Notes: generated by a model not told the origin, from the sequence alone. DNA of 64,000 bases from Campylobacteraceae bacterium (GCA_031268335.1 JAIRXG010000006.1:155351-219350), one strand, 5' to 3'; positions 1 to 10,736 are shown, counted from the stretch's first letter. A program made the numbers and translations.

Positions 1-1239
1 GATGAAAACGCTTCTACCAAAGCCCTTATATATGATAGTTGGTTTGATAATTACTTAGGGGCATTGGCGCTTGTTAGAGTGTATGACGGTTCTATAAAAA
101 AAGGACAAGAGATACTCGTAATGGGCACAAATAAAAAGCATGAAGTTTTGAGTTTGATGTATCCTCATCCTTTAAATCCTATAAAAACCGATGTGATAAA
201 AACGGGTGAGATAGGCATTGTTGTTTTGGGATTGAAAAATGTGAGCGATGTAAAAGTAGGCGATACGGTAACAGACGCTAAACATCCCACAAAAAATGCG
301 ATACATGGTTTTAAAGAGGCGAAACCTTTTGTATTTGCCGGATTGTATCCTATTGAGACCGATAAGTTTGAGGATATGAGAGACGCTCTTGAAAAACTGA
401 AATTAAACGATTCGAGCATTAGTTACGAGCCTGAAACATCAGTTGCTTTGGGATTTGGTTTTCGCGTTGGGTTTTTAGGACTTTTGCATATGGAAGTGGT
501 AAAAGAGAGGCTGGAGCGTGAATTTGATTTGGATTTGATAGCTACTGCTCCTACCGTTACATACAAAGTAACAAAAACAAACGGCACGTTTTTATCCATC
601 CAAAATCCAAGCGAACTTCCGCCCGTAAATGAGATAAGCGTTATTGAAGAACCTTATGTGAAGGCTACTATTATTACCCCGAGCGAGTTTTTGGGCAATG
701 TTATAATTCTCATCAATAATAAACGCGGTATTCAAACCAAGATGGATTATTTGAATGAAACGCGCGTTTTACTTGAATATGATATTCCCATGAACGAGAT
801 AGTTATAGACTTTTACGACAAGTTAAAATCAGCCACAAAAGGTTATGCCAGTTTTGATTATGAACCTTCGGGTTATCGCGCGGGAAATCTTGTCAAACTT
901 GATGTTAGAGTAGCAGGAGAGGTTGTAGACGCGCTTTCCATCATTGTCTCAAGTGATAAAGCGCAAAGTAAAGGCAGAGAGTTTGTAAGCGCTATGAAAG
1001 AGATAGTACCAAGGCAACTTTTTGAAGTGGCAATACAAGCAAGTGTCGGGAACAAAATAATCGCGCGCGAAACAGTCAAGTCAATGGGCAAAAATGTTAC
1101 TGCAAAGTGTTACGGGGGCGATATTACGCGTAAGCGCAAACTTTTGGAAAAACAAAAAGAGGGTAAAAAGCGTATGAAAGCTATAGGAAAAGTCCAACTA
1201 CCGCAAGAAGCGTTTTTAACAGTACTGAAGATTGATTGA
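1..1239 (+). CDS. lepA: Elongation factor 4 (LepA), 3' part
   Basis: This is the C-terminal 412 residues of the ribosomal back-translocase GTPase EF4/LepA; the frame is open from base 1, so the G domain lies outside the window. The first visible residues ([16 protein letters not shown]) match the start of the LepA beta-barrel domain II. The EF-G-like domains follow, and then the LepA-specific C-terminal domain with its basic stretch ([20 protein letters not shown]) near the end. LepA acts on stalled or mistranslocated ribosomes at the membrane and in the cytoplasm. The next gene, comF, is 1.1 kb away, so lepA ends its transcription unit here. Identity is certain; only the 5' end is missing. 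Confidence 0.97.
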   Translation, partial: DENASTKALIYDSWFDNYLGALALVRVYDGSIKKGQEILVMGTNKKHEVLSLMYPHPLNPIKTDVIKTGEIGIVVLGLKNVSDVKVGDTVTDAKHPTKNAIHGFKEAKPFVFAGLYPIETDKFEDMRDALEKLKLNDSSISYEPETSVALGFGFRVGFLGLLHMEVVKERLEREFDLDLIATAPTVTYKVTKTNGTFLSIQNPSELPPVNEISVIEEPYVKATIITPSEFLGNVIILINNKRGIQTKMDYLNETRVLLEYDIPMNEIVIDFYDKLKSATKGYASFDYEPSGYRAGNLVKLDVRVAGEVVDALSIIVSSDKAQSKGREFVSAMKEIVPRQLFEVAIQASVGNKIIARETVKSMGKNVTAKCYGGDITRKRKLLEKQKEGKKRMKAIGKVQLPQEAFLTVLKID

Positions 1240-2360
1240 CCAAATTCACCCGCTACATGTGAACTTGCTTTAAAATTTTTTGGCTGTTTTTAACACCCTT
1301 TCTCATGCTATAACATTATAAAAATATCTATTTTATCTAAAAAATAGATATGACAACCAATATTACATAACAAATATTATGATACATGTCATATTTCTAT
1401 TTTAATAATATACTATTTAATTTTAATATATATTTAATATTATATTCCGAAACATTTTTCTAAAAGAAGATCATGACAATATGTCCAGAGGTGCAAAGAA
1501 GCAGCGAAAGAGTGAGTTAGCATCCAACAGATGATTAGAAATAACGAAAAGGAGTTTGAGAGAGTTGAAAAAGATAGTTTCGGAATATCCAAATTTAGTA
1601 AAAAATGGTAAGAGGTGGCATTGATTGCCTCAAAGACAATTTATAGTATGGCTTTTGGTCAAAAATTTTGAAAGTTAGAATTTTATTAGAACCTCCGGTA
1701 TACCAAGAAGCTGCAAATACATCAGTCATATTTACTACTCAAAAGTTATGCTAACATTATGGCAATGATGATTTAGTGAAACTATAGCGTATCAAGTTGT
1801 ATTGAGAATGAACAATGTAAATAGTACCGAAGAGGTTGCAAAAAATAGAAAACTATACAGCAGGGAAAACAAGCGAAAGCATTCAAAGAATTAAACTTTT
1901 CGGCAACACTTCGAGCAGAAAAATTAAAAAATCTTTAAAAGAAGTATAAAATATCGCAGATACAGCTAAAAAAATTAAAAAGTAAATAGACAATAAAACT
2001 TTACAACCAAAAGATTATCTCACAATAGCGGAAGATTTATGTAGATCTATATTTTGACTAAATCTAAAAAGTAACATCAGGATAGAAGGAATTGAGTTAA
2101 AATAGTAGTAAACCCTTACATGTAGGTTATCATAAAAAAATAAAATTTGAAATTGCGCCAAACCTTTTCAAAATTGTCTGCGAAATATTTTTAAAAGCAG
2201 TTTCGTTTCCTCGCCTTTATCGCAATTTGGCGATATTTTGGCAAAGTACAATTATGTGTCGCTATTTTTTAAGATATTGATGCGAAGAAGGAAAATCTTT
2301 CAAAAAAATTTTACTAAACTTTACATGTGCTATTATTATCAAAAAATTTGAAGGTATCTT
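1240..2360. other. Long intergenic stretch with eroded coding traces
   Basis: No intact gene is seen in 1.1 kb. From about 1490 to 2100 there are short open patches in several frames, broken by stops every 10-35 codons, with codon-like composition but no recognisable family. This looks like a decayed gene. The stretch is AT-rich between 1320 and 1440 and carries a perfect hairpin at 1324-1351. It also carries ACATGT palindromes at about 1254, 1384, 2118 and 2325. Confidence 0.45.
1324..1351. repeat. Perfect AT-rich inverted repeat (11-bp arms)
   Basis: Arms ATATCTATTTT (1324-1334) and AAAATAGATAT (1341-1351) are separated by 6 nt, about 85 nt after the lepA stop. There is no clear T-run after either arm, so it may be a weak terminator, a protein-binding site or part of a decayed element. 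Confidence 0.5.
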
Positions 2361-2933
2361 TTGCGTTGTATTTTGTGTGAAAAATTGAGTTTTAAAGCCA
2401 TTTGTAAATCTTGCGTCGATAAACTTTTATCCGAAAACAAAAAAAGCAGAATTCTTGACAATAACCTGAAAGTTTATAGCTTTTTTAGTTACTCGTCTAT
2501 AGCTCCTATCTTACATGTAAAGCATCATTTTTGGGGACATAGAGTGTTAAATCAGATAGCAAAACATACGTTCGGCGAATTTGCCAAAAGTTTTAACTTT
2601 GAAGATAAAGTCGCAGCCATTGGGATAGACGATGTTTCACAAAACGGATATTCGCATACGGCTATTTTGGCAAAAGCTTTAAAATCATCCTCAATTACAC
2701 CCGTTTACAGAGCTTTAAGGGCGACAAATAAAGTCAAATACAGCGGACAAAGTTACGACTTTAGACGCAAGCATCCGCGCAATTTTTCCGTATGTCTAAA
2801 AGGTGTCGAATATGTTATATTGGTAGATGATGTGGTAACAAGCGGGTTGACGTTAAAAGAAGCGAGCGAATGTCTAAAAAAAGAGGGTATAGATGTACTT
2901 TTTGCTCTTACGTTGGCTGACGCGAAAGAGTAG
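2361..2933 (+). CDS. ComF family phosphoribosyltransferase-like protein
   Basis: A 190-aa protein of the ComF family, linked to DNA uptake and DNA metabolism. It has an N-terminal zinc-finger-like CxxC pair (C3/C6 and C16/C19). A C-terminal type I phosphoribosyltransferase fold carries the PRPP-binding motif VILVDDVVTSGLTL at about residues 151-164. The start is TTG, chosen because GAAGG lies about 6 nt upstream and because it places the first CxxC at the N-terminus as in the family. Its length is close to the family's usual 190-240 aa. It stands alone between lepA and gyrA. A TACATGTA octamer lies inside the gene at 2512-2519. Confidence 0.85.
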   Translation: MRCILCEKLSFKAICKSCVDKLLSENKKSRILDNNLKVYSFFSYSSIAPILHVKHHFWGHRVLNQIAKHTFGEFAKSFNFEDKVAAIGIDDVSQNGYSHTAILAKALKSSSITPVYRALRATNKVKYSGQSYDFRRKHPRNFSVCLKGVEYVILVDDVVTSGLTLKEASECLKKEGIDVLFALTLADAKE

Positions 2934-3075
2934 ATTTTTAAAGATTGAGTTACAAAATGGGCGTGTACGACGAGTTTATTTAATTAATTTATCATACATG
3001 TAGTCTATTTTAGCGTAGACATAAGGTATTTTTAGTATAATCTCTATTTTGTATATAAAAACTCAAAGGCATAAA

Positions 3076-5589
3076 ATGAGTGATATTTTTGAGCAAAATC
3101 AAGATATTCAAACGATCAATATTGAAGATTCTGTAAAATCCAGTTATCTTGATTATTCCATGAGCGTAATTATCGGACGCGCACTTCCGGACGCTAGAGA
3201 TGGACTTAAACCCGTGCATAGACGAATATTGTTCGCCATGAATGATTTGGGCGTTGGTTCGCGCAGTCCTTATAAAAAATCGGCGAGAATTGTGGGAGAT
3301 GTTATCGGTAAGTATCACCCGCACGGCGACACGGCGGTTTATGATTCGCTTGTTCGTATGGCGCAATCATTTTCTATGAGAGTTCCCATAATAGACGGTC
3401 AGGGAAATTTTGGTTCTGTTGACGGCGATAGCGCTGCTGCTATGCGTTATACTGAAGCTAGAATGACGTCTTTAGCCGAAGAGTTATTAAAAGATATAGA
3501 TAAAGATACCGTTGACTTCGTGCCAAATTACGACGATTCGTTAAGTGAACCTGATGTTTTGCCCGCACGTGTGCCAAACCTTTTGTTAAACGGCTCAAGC
3601 GGTATAGCTGTAGGTATGGCGACAAATATTCCCCCTCACAATCCAAGCGAGCTTATTGATGCTCTTTTGCTTATCATAGACAATCAAAATATCAGCGTTG
3701 AAGAGTTGATGAGCGTTATTCCCGGACCCGATTTTCCAACCGGCGGAGTGATATTTGGCAAAAAAGGAATATTGGAAGCATATAAAACGGGACGAGGACG
3801 CGTAAAAGTAAGAGCTAAAACGCACACTGAAAAGAAAGGTCAAAAAGATATTATTATTATTGACGAAATCCCTTATCAAGTCAATAAAGCGCGTTTTATA
3901 GAGCAAGTTGCGCAACTTGTGAAAGATAAGCAAATAGACGGCATTAGCGAGATACGAGACGAATCCGACCGAGAGGGTATACGCGTTGTTATAGAGTTGA
4001 AACGAGAAGCTATGAGCGACATAGTATTAAATAATCTCTTCAAATCAACAAGTATCGAACAAACTTTCGGCGTTATCATGCTTGCCATAAACAACAAAGA
4101 GCCGAAAATCTTTTCATTGATAGAACTTTTGCGACTATTTTTGACTCACAGAAAGACGGTTATCATAAGAAGAACAATTTTTGAACTTGAGAAGGCAAAA
4201 GCAAAAGCGCATATTTTGGAAGGTTTAAAAATCGCGCTTGATAATATAGACGCCGTTATTGAACTTATTAAAAATAGCTCTGATACGCAAAGTGCAAAAG
4301 ACGGACTTGTAACGCGATTTAACTTGAGTGAAGCACAAGCTGGGGCCATCCTCGATATGAGACTTCAACGCCTAACGGGACTTGAAAGAGAAAAGATAGA
4401 AAATGAGCTAAAAGAGCTTCAAAAAGAGGTTGAGCGGTTGAGCGCGATTTTAAAGAGCGAAGAGTTATTGAGCGATATTATCAAAGGTGAGCTTTTAGAG
4501 ATTAAAGATAAATTCAAATCAACAAGACTCACGGAAATAATTGATGATTACGACGATATAGACGTTGAGGATTTGATACCAAACGAACCCATGGTAGTAA
4601 CTATAAGTCACAGAGGCTACATCAAGCGGGTTGCATCAAAATTGTATGAAAAACAAAAACGCGGTGGCAAAGGTAAAATAGCCGTTACTACATATGATGA
4701 CGATTTTATAGAGAGCTTTTTTATCTCAAATACGCATGACACGCTTATGTTTATAACCGACCGCGGACAACTGTATTGGTTAAAAGTCTACAGAATTCCC
4801 GAAGGAAGCAGAACGGCAAAAGGAAAAGCGGTAGTCAATCTGATACAATTGCAGCCAGATGAAAAAATTATGGCTATTATTCCTACGACCGATTTTGACG
4901 AGAGTAAATCTTTAGCGTTTTTTACCAAAAATGGAATTATTAAGCGAACAAACTTAAATGAGTTCAAAAATATTCGCTCCATCGGCGTAAGAGCCATAGC
5001 GCTTGATGATGATGATGAGATAGTTACTGCCAGAGTTGTTACAAAAGATGTGCAAAATCTATTTATTGTGACCAAAAAAGGCATGTGTGTGAGATTTGAT
5101 ATAAACGATACAAGAGACATGGGACGAACGGCGCGCGGAGTTACTGGTATCAGATTTAAAGAGAAAAACGATAATGTAGTAGGTGCAGCCGTTATCTATA
5201 ATGACCAAGAAGAACTTTTGGCAGTTAGTGAAAACGGTATTGGCAAACGTACCACAGCAGAAGAGTATAGACTTCAAAAACGAGGTGGCAAAGGGACGAT
5301 TTGCATGAAGCTAACGTATAAGACTAAAGATTTGGTTGATATTGTAATTGTTGATGAGACTAAAGATTTGATGGCGCTTACAAGTAACGGCAAAATGATA
5401 AGAGTCGATATGCAGACAATCAGAAAAGCGGGACGCAATACAAGCGGCGTTAAAGTGGTAAGCATAGAAGGCGACGATAAAGTTGTTAGCATAGCAAGAT
5501 GCCCTAAACAAGAAGATGACGAGTTGGAAGAGGGCGATACTGATTTGGGCGAAAATACGTTGGATATACAAGGTAACACAGAAGAATAA
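3076..5589 (+). CDS. gyrA: DNA gyrase subunit A
   Basis: An 837-aa type II topoisomerase subunit that cuts and rejoins DNA to introduce negative supercoils with GyrB. The catalytic tyrosine is Y125 in AAAMRYTEARM. The quinolone-determining region reads HPHGDTAVYDSLVRM with T86 and D90, the sensitive wild-type state by Campylobacter numbering. That numbering agrees exactly with the chosen ATG at 3076, which has AAAGG 6 nt upstream; an in-frame ATG 27 nt earlier lacks support. A GyrA box (QKRGGKG) lies in the C-terminal wrapping domain and a second QKRGGKG occurs later. The tail is acidic. It is monocistronic and is followed by a hairpin. Confidence 0.98.
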   Translation: MSDIFEQNQDIQTINIEDSVKSSYLDYSMSVIIGRALPDARDGLKPVHRRILFAMNDLGVGSRSPYKKSARIVGDVIGKYHPHGDTAVYDSLVRMAQSFSMRVPIIDGQGNFGSVDGDSAAAMRYTEARMTSLAEELLKDIDKDTVDFVPNYDDSLSEPDVLPARVPNLLLNGSSGIAVGMATNIPPHNPSELIDALLLIIDNQNISVEELMSVIPGPDFPTGGVIFGKKGILEAYKTGRGRVKVRAKTHTEKKGQKDIIIIDEIPYQVNKARFIEQVAQLVKDKQIDGISEIRDESDREGIRVVIELKREAMSDIVLNNLFKSTSIEQTFGVIMLAINNKEPKIFSLIELLRLFLTHRKTVIIRRTIFELEKAKAKAHILEGLKIALDNIDAVIELIKNSSDTQSAKDGLVTRFNLSEAQAGAILDMRLQRLTGLEREKIENELKELQKEVERLSAILKSEELLSDIIKGELLEIKDKFKSTRLTEIIDDYDDIDVEDLIPNEPMVVTISHRGYIKRVASKLYEKQKRGGKGKIAVTTYDDDFIESFFISNTHDTLMFITDRGQLYWLKVYRIPEGSRTAKGKAVVNLIQLQPDEKIMAIIPTTDFDESKSLAFFTKNGIIKRTNLNEFKNIRSIGVRAIALDDDDEIVTARVVTKDVQNLFIVTKKGMCVRFDINDTRDMGRTARGVTGIRFKEKNDNVVGAAVIYNDQEELLAVSENGIGKRTTAEEYRLQKRGGKGTICMKLTYKTKDLVDIVIVDETKDLMALTSNGKMIRVDMQTIRKAGRNTSGVKVVSIEGDDKVVSIARCPKQEDDELEEGDTDLGENTLDIQGNTEE

Positions 5590-5596
5590 AATAAAA

Positions 5597-5624
5597 ATGT
5601 CTTGCGGGATTTTTCGCAAGACAT
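5597..5624. terminator. Hairpin after gyrA, terminator-like
   Basis: A 10-bp perfect stem (ATGTCTTGCG / CGCAAGACAT) with an 8-nt loop begins 7 nt after the gyrA stop. The T-rich run after the hairpin is better on the minus strand (complement of AAAATAAAAA) than on the plus strand. It may act in both directions or mainly stabilise the gyrA 3' end. Confidence 0.6.
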
Positions 5625-6041
5625 AGCCCAATATATCTACATGTTAAGATTTTTCAAACTCAAAGTGTATAAATACACATAAAACAGCAGAGACAATTAA
5701 AACTAAAAAACGCTTATGTTTTACTGCGCTACATGTACTCGTACTTTTAATTTCAAAAAATTATCACTGAAAAACAATCCTGAAGCAGAACAGTAAAGTT
5801 GCCTAAAATTGTCTAAGTTTGTCATAAAATATAACGCTTTTTGAAAAGGAAATTTTTAAAAAAATAGAGCCAAAATCATCCTTTCCAATGCTGTAAAATG
5901 TTATATTTTATGTAAATAGTTAAAAAAATAGAAATCTTGTTCTGTGAAATTTTCATCTTGGATTCAAGCTTTTAATAACTTTACGCAGCTTTTTTGATAT
6001 AATAATAACTTTTTAATTTTTTATTCCCAAAAGGCATTCTG
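5625..6041. other. Intergenic region gyrA-asd, no gene seen
   Basis: About 400 nt without a supportable gene. It holds a TACATGTA octamer at 5730-5737 and the asd ribosome binding site (AAAAGG). The 18-mer at 5860-5877 (AAAAATAGAGCCAAAATC) recurs exactly at 10178-10195. Confidence 0.5.
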
Positions 6042-7076
6042 ATGAGAAAATATAATGTTGCTGTTGTAGGCGCTACCGGCGCCGTTGGAGAGGAGCTTTT
6101 TAGAATATTGGAGGAGCAAAATTTTCCAATTAAAAATATACTTCCTTTAGCAAGCGAGAGAAGTGAAGGAACGGAGATAGAGTTTTGCGGCAAACCTGTA
6201 AAAGTAGTTAAATTAACAGAAGATGTTTTTGAAAAATATGAGATAGAAATAGCGTTTTTCAGTGCCGGAGGAAGCATTTCCGCACATTTTGCACCTTATG
6301 CGGCGGAAGCTGGGGCCGTTGTTATAGACAATACAAGCCATTTTAGAATGGATGCTGATATACCTTTAGTGGTGCCGGAGTGTAATCCTGCCGATATATT
6401 GCTTTGGAAAAACAGAGGCATCATAGCAAACCCCAATTGTTCAACTATTCAAATGGTTCAAATCCTAAAACCGCTTGACGATGCATTTGGTATAAAAAGA
6501 GTTGATGTCAGCACTTATCAAGCGGTAAGCGGCGCCGGAAAAAAAGGGATGGAGGAGCTTGTACATCAGATGCAGGAGTTTTTTGCCTTTAGATTGGGCG
6601 ATGTTGTGCCTCAAAAATTTCCTCATCAAATCGCATTAAATCTCATACCGCATATAGATGTGTTTTTGGAGAACGATTATACAAAAGAGGAGATGAAAAT
6701 GGTCAAAGAGACTCAAAAAATTCTCCATAAAAATATAGAATTAAGCGCTACATGTGTCAGAGTTCCCGTGCTAAGAAGTCACTCCGAAGCTATAACCATA
6801 CATTTTGAAAAAGATGTGGATGCCGCAAAAGCGCGCGATATATTGAAAAACGCTTCAAACGTAGTAGTAATAGATGAACCTGAAAATAAAAAATACCCTA
6901 TGCCTACTGTTGCGACCGATACTGATTTTACATATGTGGGTAGAATCAGACGTGATAATTACCAAAGCAATATTCTTCATCTTTGGTGTGTCGCCGATCA
7001 AATTCGTGTTGGAGCAGCTACAAACGCTGTGAGAATTGCTCAAAAATGGATAGAGACGGATGGGCAAGATTTATGA
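6042..7076 (+). CDS. asd: Aspartate-semialdehyde dehydrogenase
   Basis: A 344-aa NADP-dependent enzyme that reduces aspartyl phosphate to aspartate semialdehyde, the branch point to lysine/diaminopimelate, threonine and methionine. The Rossmann motif VGATGAVG is at residues 8-15. The active-site cysteine is C133 in NPNCSTIQM, and a conserved basic/histidine segment RVPVLRSHSE lies in the second half. The ATG has AAAAGG about 7 nt upstream. It leads a tight operon: the next gene overlaps by 4 nt (ATGA), then hemE and a radical SAM gene follow without gaps. Length is normal for the family. Confidence 0.97.
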   Translation: MRKYNVAVVGATGAVGEELFRILEEQNFPIKNILPLASERSEGTEIEFCGKPVKVVKLTEDVFEKYEIEIAFFSAGGSISAHFAPYAAEAGAVVIDNTSHFRMDADIPLVVPECNPADILLWKNRGIIANPNCSTIQMVQILKPLDDAFGIKRVDVSTYQAVSGAGKKGMEELVHQMQEFFAFRLGDVVPQKFPHQIALNLIPHIDVFLENDYTKEEMKMVKETQKILHKNIELSATCVRVPVLRSHSEAITIHFEKDVDAAKARDILKNASNVVVIDEPENKKYPMPTVATDTDFTYVGRIRRDNYQSNILHLWCVADQIRVGAATNAVRIAQKWIETDGQDL

Positions 7077-7570
7077 GTTTTGGTTCTATTCTTTGGTCAA
7101 GCAGGCTTATCTCATATCTTGCGGTAATTTTTAGTCTTGTCGGCGCGGTGATACTTTTTATCATAGCAAGTTACGATATATTTAGTGTAGGCGTTACGGT
7201 ATTTAAATTCTTTTTTCAAAATTATCATCCGGATAACCTACATGCAGATGTGGTAGGAGATATTATCGGCGCTATCGATTTATATCTTATGGCTATAGTT
7301 ATGCTTATATTTAGCTTTGGTATTTACGAACTTTTTATAGACAGCATAAAAGAGGCGGACGAGAGTAAAACTTCAAAGATTTTGGAGATTCATTCGCTTG
7401 ATCAACTAAAAGACAAAGTGGCAAAAGTTATAGTTATGGTTTTGATAGTAAACTTTTTTCAAAGGATAATGCATCTTGAGTTTACGGCGGGTCTAGATAT
7501 GTTATTTTTTGCCATATCTATTTTAGCTCTTTGTATCGGACTTTATTTTTTAGGGAAAGGGGCTCATTAA
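7073..7570 (+). CDS. YqhA family membrane protein
   Basis: A 165-aa integral membrane protein of the YqhA/UPF0114 family, function unknown. Hydrophobic segments lie at about residues 12-33, 63-85, 110-130 and 138-158, with a charged cytoplasmic loop (SIKEADESKTSK) between. The start at 7073 gives an ATGA overlap with asd and begins MSFGSILWSSR, typical of the family. An earlier in-frame ATG at 6983 would lie deep inside asd and adds an arginine- and cysteine-rich, non-family leader. It is translationally coupled to asd and adjoins hemE. Confidence 0.85.
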   Translation: MSFGSILWSSRLISYLAVIFSLVGAVILFIIASYDIFSVGVTVFKFFFQNYHPDNLHADVVGDIIGAIDLYLMAIVMLIFSFGIYELFIDSIKEADESKTSKILEIHSLDQLKDKVAKVIVMVLIVNFFQRIMHLEFTAGLDMLFFAISILALCIGLYFLGKGAH

Positions 7571-8593
7571 TTGATTTTTATTGATGCATGTTTTGGTAAA
7601 AAGACTCCATATACTCCCGTTTGGATGATGAGACAAGCAGGACGATATCTGCCCCAATATATGAAGGTGCGTAGAAATGCGGGTGATTTTTTGTCGCTTT
7701 GCAAAACGCCGGAATTTGCAGCAGAAGTAACGTTGCAACCTGTGGATATTTTGGATGTTGACGCGGCTATTTTATTTAGCGATATTTTGGTGGTGCCTCT
7801 TGAGATGGGAATGGATTTGAGATTTGTTGCGGGAGAGGGACCTGTATTTTCAAATCCTATTTTGACAAAAGACGATTTGGATGCGCTCGAAGTTGCTAAA
7901 GCGCCCAAGAGACTGGAATATGTTTATCAAAGCATAAAGCTAACGAGAGAAAGATTGGCAGATGATAAAGCTTTGATAGGTTTTTGCGGCGCTCCTTGGA
8001 CACTCGCTACATATATGATAGAAGGCAGCGGGACAAAAACGTACGGTAAAGTAAAGAAACTTTTATATTCTAATCCGGACTTTTTACACGAAATTCTCAT
8101 CAAAGTGACGGAAGTTTTGAAGCTATATCTTGAAAACCAAATAAAAAGCGGTATAAATGCCGTGCAGATATTTGATTCGTGGGCAAATGCGCTTGAAGAA
8201 GAGGCGTTTTTTGAATTTAGCTGGAGATACATTCAAGAGATATGTTCATTTTTAAAAAGCAAATATCCGCATATTCCTATTATTGCATTTCCAAAAGGCA
8301 TAAGCGGCTATCTTGATAAAATTGAAGGTGAATTTGACGTATTTGGAGTAGATTGGTCAACACCCATAAAATCAGCCAAAGAAAAACTCGGAAGCAAGTA
8401 TGTTTTGCAAGGAAACATGGAACCCACAAGGCTTTACAGCAAAAAAGCTATAAACGAGGGCGTGGAATATATAGTAAGTATTATGCAAAACAAGCGGCAT
8501 ATTTTTAATTTAGGACATGGAATTTTGCCTGATATTTCAGTTGAAAATGCGAAATATTTTATAGACTTAGTTCACGAAAAAACTAAAATTTAA
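7571..8593 (+). CDS. hemE: Uroporphyrinogen decarboxylase
   Basis: A 340-aa cytoplasmic enzyme that removes four carboxyl groups from uroporphyrinogen III to give coproporphyrinogen III in heme synthesis. Signature motifs seen are [13 protein letters not shown] (residues about 18-30), the catalytic-aspartate segment [25 protein letters not shown], and [10 protein letters not shown] near the end. The start is TTG directly after the yqhA stop, with AAAGGGG about 8 nt upstream inside yqhA. The downstream radical SAM gene overlaps its stop by one base. HemB and HemN genes lie elsewhere in the window. Confidence 0.97.
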   Translation: MIFIDACFGKKTPYTPVWMMRQAGRYLPQYMKVRRNAGDFLSLCKTPEFAAEVTLQPVDILDVDAAILFSDILVVPLEMGMDLRFVAGEGPVFSNPILTKDDLDALEVAKAPKRLEYVYQSIKLTRERLADDKALIGFCGAPWTLATYMIEGSGTKTYGKVKKLLYSNPDFLHEILIKVTEVLKLYLENQIKSGINAVQIFDSWANALEEEAFFEFSWRYIQEICSFLKSKYPHIPIIAFPKGISGYLDKIEGEFDVFGVDWSTPIKSAKEKLGSKYVLQGNMEPTRLYSKKAINEGVEYIVSIMQNKRHIFNLGHGILPDISVENAKYFIDLVHEKTKI

Positions 8594-9504
8594 TGTCAAA
8601 TTTCATTTTTGGACCTGTGCAGTCAAGACGATTTGGGCTATCTTTAGGAATTGATTTAAGTCCAAACAAAAAGCAGTGCAATTTTGATTGTCTATATTGC
8701 GAGTTAAAAGGCGCTAAGAGCGTTGATGCGATACAAGCCCCTCCGACTGCGCAAGATATAATAGACGAGCTAAAGATAGCTTTTAAAAAATTTTCCGATA
8801 TAGATGTCGTAACTATCACAGCAAACGGCGAACCTACTCTATACCCTCACTTAAAAGAGTTGGTAAATGAGATAAATTCTATCAAAAACGGCAAAAAGTT
8901 GCTTATACTTTCAAATACCTCCTGCATATATGACAAAAAAATCCAAGACGCGCTTTTGGATATCGATATAGTTAAATTATCGCTTGATTCTGTGATACCT
9001 GCAATGTTCAAAAAACTAAACCGTCCCCATAGCAGCATAAATCTTGAACATATTTTGAAAGGATTAAAAGAGTTTAGCAAACTGTTCGCAAATGAATTGG
9101 TGCTTGAAATATTGGTAGTGGAAAATTTTAATGACACAAGAGACGAATTCATCGCTCTAAATAGCATAATAAACGAAGTCAACCCTTCGCGCGTGGATAT
9201 AAGCACTATAGATAGACCAAGCGCATACAAAGTAAAAGCCGTTAGTTATGAAACGCTCGAAATCCTTTCGCGTGAAATAAAAAATATACCGGTAATGATA
9301 GCCAAAAGAAAAGAGTTTGCAAAAAAAAACTTGAGTTTAAACGAAGAAGAGATAATACAACTGCTTAAAATGCGTCCGCAAAGCGAAGAAGATATAAGTA
9401 ATATACTTGATGAAGAGAGCAAAAAATTGCTGCTCAATTTGCTAAAAAAAGAAAAAATAAAACTGATAAATGTTATTGGTATAAATTTTTACAAATCAAA
9501 CTAA
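8593..9504 (+). CDS. Radical SAM protein (COG0731-like Fe-S oxidoreductase)
   Basis: A 303-aa radical SAM protein. The cluster motif is CX3CX2C at C29, C33 and C36 (CNFDCLYC). It follows an N-terminal GPVQSRRFGLSLGID segment typical of the group annotated as Fe-S oxidoreductases related to wybutosine-type enzymes. The TIM-barrel core carries the SAM-binding stretch TITANGEPTLYP (about residues 76-87). A helical C-terminal extension (residues 225-290) is rich in K, E and L. The ATG overlaps the hemE stop by one base, so it is the last gene of the asd operon. Substrate unknown. Confidence 0.85.
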   Translation: MSNFIFGPVQSRRFGLSLGIDLSPNKKQCNFDCLYCELKGAKSVDAIQAPPTAQDIIDELKIAFKKFSDIDVVTITANGEPTLYPHLKELVNEINSIKNGKKLLILSNTSCIYDKKIQDALLDIDIVKLSLDSVIPAMFKKLNRPHSSINLEHILKGLKEFSKLFANELVLEILVVENFNDTRDEFIALNSIINEVNPSRVDISTIDRPSAYKVKAVSYETLEILSREIKNIPVMIAKRKEFAKKNLSLNEEEIIQLLKMRPQSEEDISNILDEESKKLLLNLLKKEKIKLINVIGINFYKSN

Positions 9505-9870
9505 AAACATTTTTTACATGTAGGGTTTATTAAATTTATTTCACATCTTTTATACATGTAAGAATTTAAGATTATAATTTTGTAAAAAATACAGCACATT
9601 TATTGTTTTGTCAAAATATACAAAATAGCCAAAAACTTGTAAAATGAGATTTTATCACATGTGAGGGTTTTAATATCTCAAATAAAAGTTTTAAATCGCA
9701 ACTCTTTTAATGCGTTTTTTATAAGATTTTATTTATATTCACGTCTTAAAAATAGCAAAAGTAAATTCGTAAATTTCTATCAAGATATATTTATTTGCAA
9801 ACGTTTTTTGCCATATGGAAATATAAAAGCGGATTTTTTTTAAAATTTTACGATTTTATGCTTTTTGCTC
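9505..9870. other. Intergenic region, no convincing gene
   Basis: An AT-rich stretch between the radical SAM gene and the tRNA-Asn promoter. TACATGTA octamers lie at 9515-9522 and 9553-9560, and CACATGTG at about 9657. A 60-codon open frame at 9661-9843 has no ribosome site, no family resemblance and compositional bias from AT-richness; it was not called. Confidence 0.5.
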
Positions 9871-9899
9871 TTGACATTAAAGATGTTTTTGCTTATAAT
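9871..9899 (+). promoter_or_regulatory. Consensus sigma70 promoter for tRNA-Asn
   Basis: TTGACA (9871-9876), a 17-bp spacer and TATAAT (9894-9899), 17 nt before the mature tRNA 5' end. Both hexamers are perfect consensus. Confidence 0.85.
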
Positions 9900-9916
9900 T
9901 TCGTCTCTTTTTGTAT

Positions 9917-9991
<75 letters not shown>

Positions 9992-10462
9992 TTTGCTTTA
10001 AATACTCAAAAATCTAGAAAAATAATTATCTGTAAAATCTTACTTTTATATCTCTTGCTTTTTAAAATATTACAAAAAATGAAAAACTGCAAATACAAAA
10101 AACGCTTTAGGTAAACTTTTTCAGATCGTATTAATTCATAACGAAAATCACCATTTTAGTTTATCAAATCACAAGATAAAAATAGAGCCAAAATCTTATC
10201 TCGCCGAGTTTATTTTTTATTGGTATCACAGCCCAAAATACAGTTTTGATGAGGACAAATATTTTTATTGACGACAGCGTTAATCAAGCGTTTCGTTGGT
10301 GTACATGTATGCGAATAGATACGATTATTTCGATATTAAATTTATTTATTTTATTTGTATCTAAAATAGCGCAATATAAATAAAACCCATTTACTAGAAT
10401 TTATATCTAACTACATGTATTAAAAAAATTTCGAAAAATTCAAGAACAGCGATAATTTTCTC
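9992..10462. other. Intergenic region between tRNA-Asn and tRNA-Thr, no gene seen
   Basis: About 470 nt with no supportable ORF. It holds two TACATGTA octamers (10302-10309, 10412-10419) and the second copy of an 18-mer also found at 5860-5877. Confidence 0.5.
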
Positions 10463-10491
10463 TTGACTTGTAAAATCTTTTCAGTTATAAT
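10463..10491 (+). promoter_or_regulatory. Sigma70 promoter for the tRNA-Thr/Tyr/Gly cluster
   Basis: TTGACT (10463-10468), a 17-bp spacer and TATAAT (10486-10491), 18 nt before tRNA-Thr. The layout matches the tRNA-Asn promoter, and both -10 boxes are followed by a similar TTCG(T/C)(C/T)TC discriminator region. Confidence 0.8.
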
Positions 10492-10509
10492 TTCGCTTCG
10501 CAAAAATAA

Positions 10510-10585
10510 GCCGGCGTAGCTCAGCTGGTAGAGCAACTGCCTTGTAAGCAGTAGGTCGGGGGTTCGAGTCCCTTTGCCGGCTCCA
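10510..10585 (+). tRNA. tRNA-Thr (TGT)
   Basis: Cloverleaf with acceptor GCCGGCG / TGCCGGC, anticodon TGT in CTTGTAA, T loop TTCGAGT and encoded CCA. First of the Thr-Tyr-Gly-Thr-tuf order known from many proteobacteria. Confidence 0.95.
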
Positions 10586-10640
10586 TTTTTTCGAGATATA
10601 GCAGTGTTTGACCAGATTAATGGTGAAGAAACCGCTTAGA

Positions 10641-10726
<86 letters not shown>

Positions 10727-10736
10727 GTGTTTTGAT

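Noticed and set aside
9661..9843. 60-codon plus-strand ORF before tRNA-Asn
   Set aside because: No ribosome site, no family resemblance, and a K/F/N/Y-rich composition expected from AT-rich noncoding DNA.
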